Under the pieces are notes generated by a model, which did not search any database, was not told the DNA's origin, and saw only the letters and a program-made list of their open reading frames with translations. A stretch of 52,138 bases of DNA. Origin: Comamonas fluminis (GTDB taxonomy: Bacteria > Pseudomonadota > Gammaproteobacteria > Burkholderiales > Burkholderiaceae_C). Below are positions 24,761 to 35,200 of this stretch, piece by piece. Each line of letters starts with the position of its first letter. Positions within the stretch are counted from its first letter, which is position 1. A program made the position numbers and the translations under genes. The stretch spans positions 1-52,138 of the forward strand of contig NZ_CP066782.1 in assembly GCF_019186805.1 (NCBI RefSeq). Direction: 5' to 3'.

Positions 24761-25040
24761 CCTCAAGAAGCCGCCACAGTTGAGCGCCGAGCAGAAGGCG
24801 CGACTGGATGCCGTGGCCTCGATGCCGGATGAGCAGATCGACTATAGCGATGCACCCTATCTGCCTGATGCTGTCTGGATGAAGGCAGCGGAGCAATTGC
24901 CCCACACCAAGAAGCAAATCACGCTGCGCATTGATGCCGAAGTGTTGGAGTTCTTCAAGCACACCGGCAAGCGTTATCAGTCGCGCATGAATGCTGTTTT
25001 GCGCTCCTACGTTGAGGCGCACAAGGCGCACGCGAAATGA
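24720..25040 (+). CDS. brnA: BrnA-type antitoxin
   Basis: 106 residues from the ATG at 24720. The N-terminal toxin-binding segment has SMPDEQIDYSDAPYLPD, a hallmark of BrnA; the C-terminus (KKQITLRIDAEVLEFFKHTG, YQSRMNAVLRSYVEAHK) is the ribbon-helix-helix DNA-binding domain. It neutralises BrnT and represses the operon. Its stop overlaps the next gene's ATG by 4 bp. Confidence 0.92.
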   Translation: MPTKESNIVKRTLDLKKPPQLSAEQKARLDAVASMPDEQIDYSDAPYLPDAVWMKAAEQLPHTKKQITLRIDAEVLEFFKHTGKRYQSRMNAVLRSYVEAHKAHAK

Positions 25041-25459
25041 GCGGCGACGACAAGCAGCTTGAGCTTGAAGCCCTCGCCGCCGTGGGCGAAATGCTCTTGT
25101 TCGACCAAGCCAGAGGCAACCCGGAAGAAGCCGCCCGCATCCTGCGATGTGCGCGGCTTTTTGCTCGTTCAGAGGATGCCGCGCAGCGTCTCAGCGAGCT
25201 ATGCAACGAGGCGGGCAGTGATGCGACTTGGCGCGAAAACATCGTGGAGGAACTGCAAGACCGAGAGGACTTGCAAGCCGCCGAGGCAGCGATGGAAGCC
25301 CGCCGACAGGCCCAACTTGTTGCGCAAGCGGATAGTGTCGACACGGCCTTGCAGACCCTAATGGACGAGGTAGCGGCGGACACCTTCGGCAGTCTCGATG
25401 AAGGATATGCGGCACAGGCGCAGGCCGAGGCCGTGAAGGCGTGGCAGGGCAGGCAGTGA
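25037..25459 (+). CDS. Hypothetical protein downstream of brnA
   Basis: 140 residues, ATG overlapping the brnA stop (ATGA). Very rich in Ala, Glu and Gln, almost certainly all-helical; segments LEALAAVGEMLLFDQARGNPEEAARIL and QAAEAAMEARRQAQL. No known motif. Translational coupling suggests a third component or a passenger of the BrnTA operon. The Tn402-type end begins 41 bp after its stop, so any further operon genes may have been displaced. Confidence 0.6.
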   Translation: MSGDDKQLELEALAAVGEMLLFDQARGNPEEAARILRCARLFARSEDAAQRLSELCNEAGSDATWRENIVEELQDREDLQAAEAAMEARRQAQLVAQADSVDTALQTLMDEVAADTFGSLDEGYAAQAQAEAVKAWQGRQ

Positions 25460-25500
25460 GCGGCATTTGTTGGTGTTTCATCGTAACCCGGCAAGTGTTC

Positions 25501-25525
25501 TGTCATTTTCAGAAGACGACTGCAC
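25501..25525 (+). repeat. Tn402-type terminal inverted repeat (IRt)
   Basis: The 25-bp sequence TGTCATTTTCAGAAGACGAC plus TGCAC is the canonical outer end. It is followed by further internal TniA-type repeats up to the tniA start. Confidence 0.9.
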
Positions 25526-25641
25526 CATTCAGCGCGGTTTGAAGCCTGTTGTGCATACGGCTCCTGATAACCCGATATCAGGATTCCTCTGCACAAAACT
25601 CGTCTATGCTCAATACTCGTGTGCACCAAAGCGAGGTGAGC

Positions 25642-27324
25642 ATGGCGACCGATACCGCACCGATTACCGAGCACGGCGTGGCCACCCTGCCAGAACAGGC
25701 ATGGGAGCGTGCGCGTCGTCGTGCGGAGATCATTGGGCCGTTGGCGCAGTCGGAGACGGTTGGGCATGAAGCGGCCGACGCGGCAGCCCAGGCATTGGGG
25801 CTGTCCCGGCGGCAGGTCTACGTCCTGATCCGCCGTGCCCGGCTAGGTTCGGGGCTGGTCACTGACTTGGCTCTTGGGCAGTCGAGCGGTGGCAAAGGTA
25901 AAGGCCGCTTGCCGGAGTCGGTCGAACGAATCATCCGCGAGTTACTGCAAAAGCGCTTCCTGACCAAGCAGAAGCGTAGCTTGGCGGCGTTCCACCGCGA
26001 AGTTGTGCGGGCGTGCAAGCTGCAAAAGCTGCGGGTGCCGGCGCGCAACACGGTGGCACTGCGGATCGCCGGCCTCGATCCGCGCGAGGTCACTCACCGC
26101 CGGGAAGGACAAGATGCCGCCCGCGACCTGCAAGGTGTTGGTGGTGTTCCGCCACCCGTCTCCGCGCCGCTGGAGCAGGTGCAGATCGACCACACAGTCA
26201 TCGACCTGATCGTGGTGGACGAGCGCGACCGGCAACCGATTGGCCGTCCGTACCTGACCCTCGCCATCGACGTATTCACCCGCTGCGTGGTTGGCATGGT
26301 CGTTACGCTGGAAGCCCCGTCCGCCGTCTCGGTCGGCTTGTGCTTGGTGCATGCCGCCTGCGACAAGCGCCCTTGGTTGGAAGGGTTGAACGTAGAGATG
26401 GATTGGCCGATGAGCGGCAAGCCCAGACTGCTCTACTTGGACAACGCGGCTGAGTTCAAGAGCGAGGCGCTGCGCCGTGGCTGCGAGCAGCATGGCATCC
26501 GGTTGGACTATCGCCCGCTCGGGCAGCCGCACTACGGCGGTATCGTGGAACGGATCATCGGCACGGCGATGCAGATGATCCACGACGAATTGCCGGGGAC
26601 GACCTTCTCCAATCCTGACCAGCGCGGGGAATACGCCTCCGAGAAGATGGCCGCCCTGACACTGCGCGAGCTGGAGCGCTGGCTCACATTGGCGGTCGGC
26701 ACCTATCACGGCTCTGTGCACAACGGCCTGCTCCAACCGCCGGCCGCGCGCTGGGCCGAAGCTATCACGCGGACCGGCGTGCCAACCGTCATCACTCGCG
26801 CTACGGCTTTTCTGGTCGATTTTCTGCCCATCATCCGCCGCACGCTGACCCGCACCGGCTTCGTCATCGACCACATCCACTACTACGCCGATGCGCTCAA
26901 GCCGTGGATAGCTCGGCGGGACCGCTTGCCTGCGTTCCTGATCCGGCGCGACCCGCGCGACATCAGCCGCATATGGGTGCTGGAACCAGAGGGGCAGCAC
27001 TACCTGGAAATTCCCTACCGTACCTTGTCGCACCCGGCTGTCACCCTCTGGGAACAACGACAGGCGCTGGCGAAATTGCGGCAGCAAGGGCGCGAACAGG
27101 TGGATGAGTCGGCGTTGTTCCGCATGATCGGCCAGATGCGCGAAATCGTTACCACCGCGCAGAAGGCTACGCGCAAGGCGCGGCGCGACGCGGATCGACG
27201 CCAGCATCTCAAGGCAACGGCACCGCCTGTCAAAACCACGCCACCACCGGGCGCTGACATGGATGGGCAGCAGGCAGACAACCAGTTGCCGGCCAAACCG
27301 TTCGACCAGATTGAGGAGTGGTAG
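25642..27324 (+). CDS. tniA: TniA DDE transposase
   Basis: 560 residues from the ATG at 25642 (GAGGTGAG upstream). HTH near residues 40-70 (ALGLSRRQVYVLIRRAR); DDE/RNaseH-like core with QIDHTVIDLIVVD, LLYLDNAAEFKSE and GIVERIIG carrying the D, D, E triad; C-terminal Mu-type beta-barrel and basic tail. It cuts and joins Tn402 ends with TniB and TniQ. Full length and apparently intact. Confidence 0.95.
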   Translation: MATDTAPITEHGVATLPEQAWERARRRAEIIGPLAQSETVGHEAADAAAQALGLSRRQVYVLIRRARLGSGLVTDLALGQSSGGKGKGRLPESVERIIRELLQKRFLTKQKRSLAAFHREVVRACKLQKLRVPARNTVALRIAGLDPREVTHRREGQDAARDLQGVGGVPPPVSAPLEQVQIDHTVIDLIVVDERDRQPIGRPYLTLAIDVFTRCVVGMVVTLEAPSAVSVGLCLVHAACDKRPWLEGLNVEMDWPMSGKPRLLYLDNAAEFKSEALRRGCEQHGIRLDYRPLGQPHYGGIVERIIGTAMQMIHDELPGTTFSNPDQRGEYASEKMAALTLRELERWLTLAVGTYHGSVHNGLLQPPAARWAEAITRTGVPTVITRATAFLVDFLPIIRRTLTRTGFVIDHIHYYADALKPWIARRDRLPAFLIRRDPRDISRIWVLEPEGQHYLEIPYRTLSHPAVTLWEQRQALAKLRQQGREQVDESALFRMIGQMREIVTTAQKATRKARRDADRRQHLKATAPPVKTTPPPGADMDGQQADNQLPAKPFDQIEEW

Positions 27325-27326
27325 CC

Positions 27327-28235
27327 GTGGAAGAATATCCCATCATCGACTTGTCCCACCTGCTGCCGGCGGCCCAGGGCTTGGCCCGTCTCCCGGCGGA
27401 CGAACGCATCCATCGCCTTCGCGCCGACCGCTGGATCGGCTATCCGCGAGCAGTCGAGGCGCTGAACCGGCTGGAAACCCTGTATGCGTGGCCAAACAAG
27501 CAACGCATGCCCAACCTGCTGCTGGTAGGCCCGACCAACAACGGCAAGTCGATGATCGTCGAGAAGTTCCGGCGCACGCATCCGGCCAGAGCCGACGCCG
27601 ACCAGGAGCACATTCCGGTACTGGTCGTGCAGATGCCATCCGAACCGTCGGTAATCCGCTTCTACGTCGCGCTGCTCGCGGCGATGGGTGCGCCATTGCG
27701 ACCGCGCCCACGGCTGCCAGAAATGGAACAACTGGCGCTGGCACTGCTGCGCAAGGTCGGCGTGCGCATGCTGGTGATCGACGAGTTGCACAACGTCTTG
27801 GCCGGTAACAGCGTCAATCGCCGGGAATTCCTCAATCTCCTGCGCTTCCTCGGCAATGAACTGCGCATCCCACTGGTCGGGGTCGGCACGCGCGACGCCT
27901 ACCTGGCCATCCGCTCCGATGACCAGTTGGAAAATCGCTTCGAGCCGATGATGCTGCCGGTATGGGAGGCCAATCACGATTGCTGCTCACTGCTGGCCAG
28001 TTTCGCCGCTTCGCTTCCACTGCGGCGACCCTCGTCGATTGCCACGCTGGACATGGCCCGCTACCTGCTCACACGCAGCGAGGGCACCATAGGCGAACTG
28101 GCGCACTTGCTGATGGCGGCGGCCATCGTCGCCGTGGAGAGCGGAGAGGAAGCGATCAACCACCGCACGCTCAGCATGGCCGACTACACCGGCCCCAGCG
28201 AGCGGCGGCGGCAATTCGAGCGGGAACTGATGTGA
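27327..28235 (+). CDS. tniB: TniB AAA+ transposition regulator
   Basis: 302 residues from the GTG at 27327. Walker A GPTNNGKSMIV, Walker B MLVIDELHN, sensor region VGVGTRDAYLAI. It is the ATP-dependent target-selection partner of TniA (TnsC/MuB-like). Its stop overlaps the tniQ GTG by 4 bp. Confidence 0.94.
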   Translation: MEEYPIIDLSHLLPAAQGLARLPADERIHRLRADRWIGYPRAVEALNRLETLYAWPNKQRMPNLLLVGPTNNGKSMIVEKFRRTHPARADADQEHIPVLVVQMPSEPSVIRFYVALLAAMGAPLRPRPRLPEMEQLALALLRKVGVRMLVIDELHNVLAGNSVNRREFLNLLRFLGNELRIPLVGVGTRDAYLAIRSDDQLENRFEPMMLPVWEANHDCCSLLASFAASLPLRRPSSIATLDMARYLLTRSEGTIGELAHLLMAAAIVAVESGEEAINHRTLSMADYTGPSERRRQFERELM

Positions 28236-29449
28236 AGCCAGCGCCACGCTGGCCACTGCATCCGGCCCCCAGAGAAGGCGAAGCCTTGTCTTCGTGGCTC
28301 AACCGCGTGGCCCTTTGCTATCACATGGAGGTGTCCGAGCTGCTGGAGCACGATCTTGGTCACGCTCAGGTTGATGACCTGGATACCGCGCCACCACTGG
28401 CGCTGTTGGCGATGCTCTCCCAGCGGAGCGGCATCGAGCCGGACCGGCTGCGTTGCATGAGTTTCGCCGGCTGGGTGCCTTGGCTACTGGACAGCCTTGA
28501 TGATCAGATTCCAGACGCATTGGAAACCTATGCGTTCCAGCTCTCGGTGCTGCTGCCGAAACTCCGCCGTAGGACGCGATCCATCACGAGCTGGCGTGCC
28601 TGGCTGCCCAGCCAGCCGATACATCGCGCCTGTCCGCTCTGTCTGAACGACCCGGCAAACCACGCCGTACTGCTTGCATGGAAGCTGCCCCTGATGCTGA
28701 GCTGCCCGCTGCATGGCTGCTGGCTGGAATCCTATTGGGGCGTGCCTGGGCGGTTTCTCGGCTGGGAGAACGCCGACACTGCGTCGCGCACCGCCAGCGA
28801 CGCGATTGCAGTGATGGACCGGCGTACCTGGCAGGCACTGACGACCGGCCATGTGGAACTGCCGCGCCGACGCATCCACGCTGGTTTGTGGTTTCGACTG
28901 CTACGCACGCTGCTCGATGAGCTGAACACCCCGCTTTCGGCGTGCGGAACCTACGCGGGGTATCTTCGCCAAGTCTGGCAAGGCTGCGGGCATCTGCTGC
29001 GTGCTGGGCAAAGTCTGTGGCGACCGTATGAAACCCTGAACCCGGCAATACGGTTGCAGATGCTGGAGGCGGCGGCAACGGCAATCAGCTTGATCGAGGT
29101 GAGGGATATCAGCCCGCCAGGCGAGCATGCAAAGCTGTTCTGGTCCGAGCCCCAAACCGGGTTCACCAGTGGTCTGCCGGCGAAAGCGCCGAAGCCCGAA
29201 CCCGTCAATCACTGGCAACGGGCGGTCCAAGCTATCAGTGAGGCGATCATTGAAGCGCGGCACGACCCCGAGACGGCACGCTCGCTGTTCGCGTTGGCTT
29301 CCTATGGTCGGCGCGATCCCGCTTCCCTGGAACAGTTGCGCACCACCTTTGCAAAGGAAGGCATCCCCCCGGAATTTTTGTCACATTACGAGCCTAATGG
29401 GCCCTTTGCATGTCTTAGACAGAATGACGGGTTAAGTGACAACTTTTGA
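28232..29449 (+). CDS. tniQ: TniQ transposition protein
   Basis: 405 residues from the GTG overlapping tniB. The N-terminal TniQ domain (EALSSWLNRVALCYHMEV) leads to zinc-ribbon cysteines (RACPLCLND, LSCPLHGCWLE). TniQ is essential for Tn402 transposition and is related to TnsD. It is followed by the res site. Confidence 0.92.
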   Translation: MKPAPRWPLHPAPREGEALSSWLNRVALCYHMEVSELLEHDLGHAQVDDLDTAPPLALLAMLSQRSGIEPDRLRCMSFAGWVPWLLDSLDDQIPDALETYAFQLSVLLPKLRRRTRSITSWRAWLPSQPIHRACPLCLNDPANHAVLLAWKLPLMLSCPLHGCWLESYWGVPGRFLGWENADTASRTASDAIAVMDRRTWQALTTGHVELPRRRIHAGLWFRLLRTLLDELNTPLSACGTYAGYLRQVWQGCGHLLRAGQSLWRPYETLNPAIRLQMLEAAATAISLIEVRDISPPGEHAKLFWSEPQTGFTSGLPAKAPKPEPVNHWQRAVQAISEAIIEARHDPETARSLFALASYGRRDPASLEQLRTTFAKEGIPPEFLSHYEPNGPFACLRQNDGLSDNF

Positions 29450-29509
29450 CGGTTAGAACTTTCCGGCGCATACTGTCACATAATCGAACGTATATGTGAC
29501 AGGTATGAC
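29450..29509 (+). promoter_or_regulatory. res: res site for TniR and tniR promoter region
   Basis: CTGTCACATA (29473-29482) and TATGTGACAG (29493-29502) form a perfect 10-bp inverted repeat separated by 10 bp, directly before tniR. Related TGTCAC/GTGACA half-sites occur at the end of tniQ. These are the expected crossover and accessory sites of the resolvase. Confidence 0.75.
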
Positions 29510-30124
29510 ATGCTAATCGGCTACATGCGGGTATCGAAGGCGGATGGCTCCCAGGCCACTGACTTGCAGCGCGACGCGCTGATCGCCGCCGATGTCGACC
29601 CGGCGCATCTTTACGAAGACCAGGCATCCGGCAAGCGCGAGGATCGTCCCGGCTTGGCGAGCTGTTTGAAGGCGTTGCGTTCAGGGGATACCTTGGTCGT
29701 ATGGAAGCTCGACCGGCTCGGGCGCGACCTTCGGCACCTGATCAACACCGTGCACGATCTGACTGGGCGTGGCGTCGGTCTCAAGGTGCTGAGCGGCCAC
29801 GGTGCGGCCATCGACACGACGACCGCTGCTGGCAAACTGGTCTTCGGCATCTTCGCCGCACTGGCCGAATTCGAGCGCGAGCTGATCGCAGAGCGCACAG
29901 TAGCGGGCTTGGCCTCGGCGCGGGCGCGCGGTAGGAAAGGTGGTCGGCCTTTCAAGATGACCGCCGCCAAGCTGCGCCTGGCGATGGCGGCAATGGGGCA
30001 GACTGAAACTAAGGTCGGCGACCTGTGCCAAGAGCTCGGCATCACGCGACAGACCTTGTACCGGCATATTTCTCCCAAGGGGGAATTGCGCGCAGATGGA
30101 ATACGACTGCTGTCCAAGATGTAA
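29510..30124 (+). CDS. tniR: TniR serine resolvase
   Basis: 204 residues. The catalytic Ser is in GYMRVSKADGSQ (residue 9), with RPGLASCLKALRSGDTLVVWKLDRLGR and FAALAEFERELIAERT typical of small serine recombinases, and a C-terminal HTH (LGITRQTLYRHI). It resolves Tn402-type cointegrates at res. Confidence 0.94.
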   Translation: MLIGYMRVSKADGSQATDLQRDALIAADVDPAHLYEDQASGKREDRPGLASCLKALRSGDTLVVWKLDRLGRDLRHLINTVHDLTGRGVGLKVLSGHGAAIDTTTAAGKLVFGIFAALAEFERELIAERTVAGLASARARGRKGGRPFKMTAAKLRLAMAAMGQTETKVGDLCQELGITRQTLYRHISPKGELRADGIRLLSKM

Positions 30125-30211
30125 AAGAAAAACTGGCCTCTACATGGTCAGCACGGATTCGAGGATGACGGCGCTCATCGCGGCATCAATTCACCTATTC
30201 ACGCCGTCAAA

Positions 30212-30604
30212 TCAGCTTTTTTGTACTGCCATTTGACGCGATGACCGCGAATTGATCGTAAAAACCACCACAATGATGAATAACACAGCGAATTGCGCTG
30301 AGAGTGTTTGCCACGACGGATAGATGCCCAGCAGATCAATGCGTGGGATCGATATTGGGCTGGTATGCAATAACCCTGCTTCTTGCAGACCTGCGATGCC
30401 CTTGCCTGCCAAGACCACGGCAAGTATGGCTACCAGCAGTGAGCTGGCAGCGAAGAACTGGCCAATCGGCAGGCGCGCACTGGTGCGCAGCAGCACGACT
30501 GCCAGCAGGGCCAGGATTCCCATGCCAGTGCCCAAGCCCGCCAGCAGGGGCCAGCCATTTCCTTCTGTCCAGAGCGCTGCGTAGAACAGCACCGTCTCGA
30601 ACAC
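30212..30604 (-). pseudogene. FTR1/PbrT-family permease, 3' fragment
   Basis: Codes for the last 130 residues: the second REGxE-like block is read as FETVLFYAALWTEG, followed by three hydrophobic helices (MGILALLAVVLLRT, FFAASSLLVAILAVVLAG, FAVLFIIVVVF) and GIAGLQEAGLLHTSPI. This is the C-terminal half of FTR1-type iron or lead permeases (EfeU/PbrT). The 5' half is missing beyond about 30620, where IS3-derived sequence starts. It may be leftover cargo of the Tn402-like element (metal uptake or resistance). Confidence 0.75.
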
Positions 30605-30643
30605 CTCACGCGGAACGTGTCAATGAATATGCTGCACCCGGGA

Positions 30644-31074
30644 TCATGAATTGACTGTGCAGGGTGATGGCGTTTGCGTGGTGACGATCTCCGGCGCGGG
30701 TGGGTTGATCCAGACCGCAGTGGGCAGTTTGCCGGGCGTTGGGCGAAGGCCCTTGAAGCGCCGGGGAGAGGCCCGGAACGCGGTGTCGAGCGCGGTCTGG
30801 CGGAGTTCACGCAGGGCCGGTGCAAGCCCATAGTGAACGGCCTGGGGTGTCATGTAGCCGATGCTTGAGTGGCGGTGCTCGGTGTTGTACCAGGCGAAGA
30901 AGGCCTGACAGTGCAGGCGAGCATCCTCGATGCAGCCGAAGCGGGCCGGGAAGTCCGGGCGGTACTTCATGGTTTTGAACTGCGACTCCGAGTACGGGTT
31001 GTCGTCGGAGACATGGGGCCGACTGTGGCTCTTGGCGATGTCGAGATCGACCGTGAGCGGCCAGCGGTCCCCCG
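30644..31074 (-). pseudogene. IS3-family transposase OrfB, 3' fragment
   Basis: The end of a DDE integrase core: DNPYSESQFKTMKYRPDFP, then FFAWYNTEHRHSSIGYMTP, typical of IS3-family OrfB. The 5' part is absent; at about 31075 the sequence switches to the 3' end of an IS66-type element. The frame is open to the stop at 30644 with a divergent tail. Confidence 0.8.
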
Positions 31075-31088
31075 TCAGGCGAGCCTGA

Positions 31089-32267
31089 TCAATCCGGGAT
31101 TTGCGGCGGCTGCCAGCGATGAGGCAACAAGTCGTCGATGCGGCTGTTGAGGTGGGTGGGCAGCCGATCGAGCACGTCGCGCAGGTAGGCCCAGGGTTCG
31201 AGCCCGTTGAGCTTGGCCGACTGCACCAGGCTCATGACCACGGCCGCACGCTGGCCGGCGAGTTCGCTGCCACAGAACAACCAGGCCTTCCTGCCCATGG
31301 CCCAGGGCTTGATCTGGCGTTCGAGGTGGTTGTTGTCCACGGGCACCGCCCCGTCGAGCAGGTGGCGCGTCAACGCTGGCCAGTGGTTGAGGCTGTAGTC
31401 GATGGCGTTGGCCGTGGCGCCGCCATCGGCGACACGACCGCGTTCGAGCTTGAGCCAGGTGTGCAACTCCTGCCACAGCGGCGTGGCGATGCGTTGACGG
31501 GCCTGCGTTCGCGTCGGGCCGTCCATGCCGGCGAACGACTTCTCGGCATGGTAGATCGCCGCGAAGCGCACGATCGCCTGGGTGGCCAGGGTGCTCTTGC
31601 CGGACTTGGCGAGTTCGTCGAACTTGCGTCGGGCGTGCGCCGCACAGGCCGCCGAGACACGCTGCGGGAAGACCTTGGGGTCGAGCACCGAGTCATAGCC
31701 GCCGTAGCGGTCGCACACGAGCGTGCCGCTCCAGGGCGGATCCCGGCTCTCGGCGGGCCGGTCGGCCTGGCTGCCGGGTGGACTGGGCAGCCCGCCCAGG
31801 AAGGCCAGCGGGTACTTGCTGCCCCGCCCCGGACAGAAGTCGTAGACCACGCCGGGCCGGGGATCGAATTCCCCGCGTGCATAGGCCCAGACGTACGCTT
31901 TCCTGGTCTTGCCTGCACCCGGGTCCAGCATGTCCACCGTCGTCTCGTCGGCCTGCACGACCGCGCTGCCCAGCACGAAGCGCTTGAGCGCCTCGTACAG
32001 CGGGTGCAGCGCCGCGCCCGCCTGACCGGCCCACGCGGCCAGCGTCGAGCGCGGGGTGTGCACGCCCGAGCGGGCATTGATCGCCTCCTGCCGGTAGTAC
32101 GGCACATGGTCGGCGAACCGGCTGATGAGCGTGTACGCCACCAGTCCGCTCGCCGGGATGCCCCGCTCAATGATCTGCGGCTCGGCGGGCTCCTGCACCA
32201 GGCGATCGACGCCCTGGCGCTGGCAGCACCGGCAGACCCACTTGCCCCGGATGTGCCGGTGCACGAA
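31089..32267 (-). pseudogene. IS66-family TnpC transposase, 5' end cut by IS1071
   Basis: 391 codons remain of about 510-530. The zinc-finger end (CCQRQGVDRLVQ) precedes the DDE core with VVQADETTVDMLDPG, LVCDRYGGYDSVL and NNHLERQIKPWAMGRKAW. The C-terminal DDE_Tnp_IS66 extension is complete. The N-terminal HTH part and the companion orfs (tnpA, tnpB) are missing because IS1071 begins at 32268, and they are not found on the far side of IS1071. Confidence 0.88.
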
Positions 32268-35200
32268 GGGGTCTCCTCGTTTTCAGTGCAATAAGTGACG
32301 GTACGCAAAGCTAGCACTGGCGCGGGGGTGGTCTGGGTAGACCGTTGATTTCATTGACTTTCCTGTTCGCTTTGTAAACGGGTATGGTGGCCTCCCACTT
32401 TTGAGGTTCACGATGCAGGGTTGGCACACAACGTTTTTGGGGATGCGTGGGCTCCCCCGCGATATCAGCGACTTCGAGATGAAGGCATTTTTCACCTTCG
32501 ATGGTGCCGAGCGCGACGCAATCAATGCACGCCGAGGTGATTCCCACAAGCTTGGTCTGGCGCTCCATATTGGTTTCCTGCGCATGAGTGGGCGTTTGCT
32601 CGGTGCCTTTCGGGTAATTCCAGTAGCCTTGTGGCGCCACCTTGGCAACGAGCTTGGCATTGCAGCACCAGAAGTCGCCTCGCTGAGAGCCATGTATGAA
32701 CGCGGGCGCACGCTATTCGATCACCAACAAGTAGCCTGCACGGTCCTTGGATTCCAGTGGATGAGCGAGCACCAGCGCCGCTCACTGGTACGTGAACTGC
32801 GCGACGAAGTGGCGCGCTGCGCCGACCGCGATCAGCTACTCGTGCGGGCGCGTCAATGGCTGTACAAGAACAAGCTGGTGATCGTGCACGAGCGGGCAAT
32901 TCGGACACTGATTGCGGCGGCACTTGCCCAGCTTGAAGTTGAAACAGGCACCGCCATCGCCGCCAGCGTTGATCCAGCAACACTTGATCGCTGGCGAGCC
33001 TCAGTTTCAGAGCTGCGCCCAGATGGACAAACCCAGCAGAGTTGGCTATGGGCTGCACCGGCGAAACACTCAACCCGCCAAATCAGCGAGGTACTGGAGC
33101 GCATCGACCTGCTTTACACGCTGGACGTTCATAAGCACCTGGCAGACATCCCCGATCTCATCTTGCGCCGCTACGCGCGCCGACTTGTCTCCAGGCCGCC
33201 CTCAGCCGGAGCCAAGATCAAAGAGCCAGCGCGCACCGTGGAGGTCGCATGCTTTCTTCGGTATTGCCTGTTCACCACCACAGACCAGTTGATCCTTATG
33301 GTGCAGCGCCGGATCGCCGATCTGTGGCGTCAGGCTGCCGCCGATGTCCCCGCTACCGTCAATTGGGCCGCAATGTACAAAACGCTGCTCGGCGAACTTG
33401 TTGCCTTGAGCGCGCAAGGTGCGGTGCCAGATGCTGAGTTGCGTGCCCGTCTTGAAGCCTTGATCACCGAAACCCAGAAACGCAAACCACCGAGCAGGGC
33501 CTCCCTGGTCCGCGAGGGATTGATTGATGGAATTCGCCCCGTGCGGTCGTTGCTCGTCGCCATTGCAAAGCTGCCCTGGCAGGCCACCGGCGAGCATCCT
33601 GCCATCGAGTACCTTGCCAAGCTGCAAGCTTTATATCTCAAAGGATCCAGAAAGCTGCCAGTTGAAGTGGTGGCACCAAGTCTGGGAATGATCTGGCAGG
33701 TTTCGATCTCCAGCCCAGACCGGGAACGGGCGTTTCAGGCGTTGGAGGTGGCCACCCTGTTTGCCCTGCGCCGCGCGGTGCGCAATGGCTCGGTCTGGAT
33801 TGAGCACAGCCTGAGCTTTCGGGGTCGTGCGCGCTTGTTCTTCACGGACGAGCGTTGGCAGGCAGAGTCCAAGAAACACTATGCCCGTCTATCGTTACCC
33901 AGCAAGGCTGCCACTTTCTTGAAGCCTTTGCTGGCCAGAGTAACTGCCGGTGTCGATGCGGTGGCCGCTGCAGCCCGCAGTGGCGTACTGCGCGTGGATG
34001 ATGAACTCCATTTGTCGCCATTGCCCGCAGAGGACGAAGACCCAGAAGTGACCAAGCTGCGCGCGGCTTTGGATCACCGCATCGGTGAGGTTCAATTGCC
34101 GGAAGTGATTCTGGCCGTTGACGCCCAGGTGCGCTTTAGCTGGATCATGCTCGGACGTGAGCCGCGCTCTACCGACGAGCTGCTGATGGTCTATGCCGGC
34201 ATCATGGCCCACGGCACCAGTCTGACTGCGGTCGAATGCGCGCGCATGATTCCGCAATTGTCTGCCACCAGCATTCGCCAGGCCATGCGCTGGGCGCGGG
34301 ACGAACGGCGTCTGAGCCAGGCCTGCCAGGCTGTGCTGGAATTCATGCAGCGACACCCGATTGCCGCCACCTGGGGGCGGTCCGATTTGGCATCTTCTGA
34401 CATGATGAGCATGGAGACCACCAAACGGGTGTGGCAAGCCCGGCTTGATCCTCGGCGCAACACACCTTCCATTGGAATCTACTCCCATGTAAAAGACCGG
34501 TGGGGCATCTTCCATGCGCAGCCCTTTGTGCTCAATGAGCGCCAGGCGGGCGTGGCCATTGAAGGTGTCATCCGCCAAGAAAAGCTGGAGACCAGCCAGC
34601 TTGCTGTGGATACCCATGGCTACACCGACTTTGCCATGTCACATGCCCGTTTGCTTGGTTTTGATCTTTGCCCGCGGTTGAAGGAACTCAAACAGCGCCA
34701 CCTCTTTGTGCCACGCGGCACCAAAGTGCCCGCAGAAATCGCTGCGGTGTGCGAAGCCAATGTCGACGTCGCTTTGATCGAAAAGCATTGGGATAGTCTG
34801 GTGCACTTGGCAGCCTCGGTCATGAGCGGACATGCCAGTGCGGTGGCAGCTCTTGCGCGGTTCGGTTCTGCCGCCCAGGGCGATCCAATCTATGAGGCTG
34901 GCGTGCAATTGGGGCGGTTGCTGCGTACGGCGTTTTTGGCTGACTACTTTGTCAAGGACGCTTTCAGGAACGAGTTGCGCCGGGTGCTCAATCGGGGCGA
35001 GGCTGTTAACGCCCTCAAGCGCGCCATTTATACCGGCCGGATCAGCCCGGCGCAGGCCAAACGTGTCGATGAAATGCAGGCTGTGGCCGATGCGTTGAGC
35101 CTGATGGCCAACATCGTGATGGCGTGGAATACCTCACAGATGCAGGCGGTCCTGGATCGCTGGTCGAACCGCCGCCAGGTCATTCCACCGGAACTGATCG

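Larger units (their letters stand above)
25501..30124 (+). mobile_element. Tn402/Tn5053-family transposition module, one terminus only
   Basis: It begins with the Tn402-type terminal repeat TGTCATTTTCAGAAGACGAC at 25501, followed by tniA, tniB, tniQ, res and tniR in the standard order. The opposite inverted repeat was not found: beyond tniR the sequence runs into a truncated FTR1 gene and IS remnants. The element is therefore likely decayed on its cargo side. No mer genes or integron are present. Confidence 0.88.

Noticed and set aside
31101..32294. Long open frame on the plus strand opposite the IS66 transposase
   Set aside because: It is a GC-rich shadow frame: the minus strand has clear IS66 motifs.
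29400..32300. Mercury resistance or class 1 integron cargo expected with tni genes
   Set aside because: No merRTPA, intI1 or attC-like sequence is present; only an FTR1 fragment and IS remnants follow tniR.
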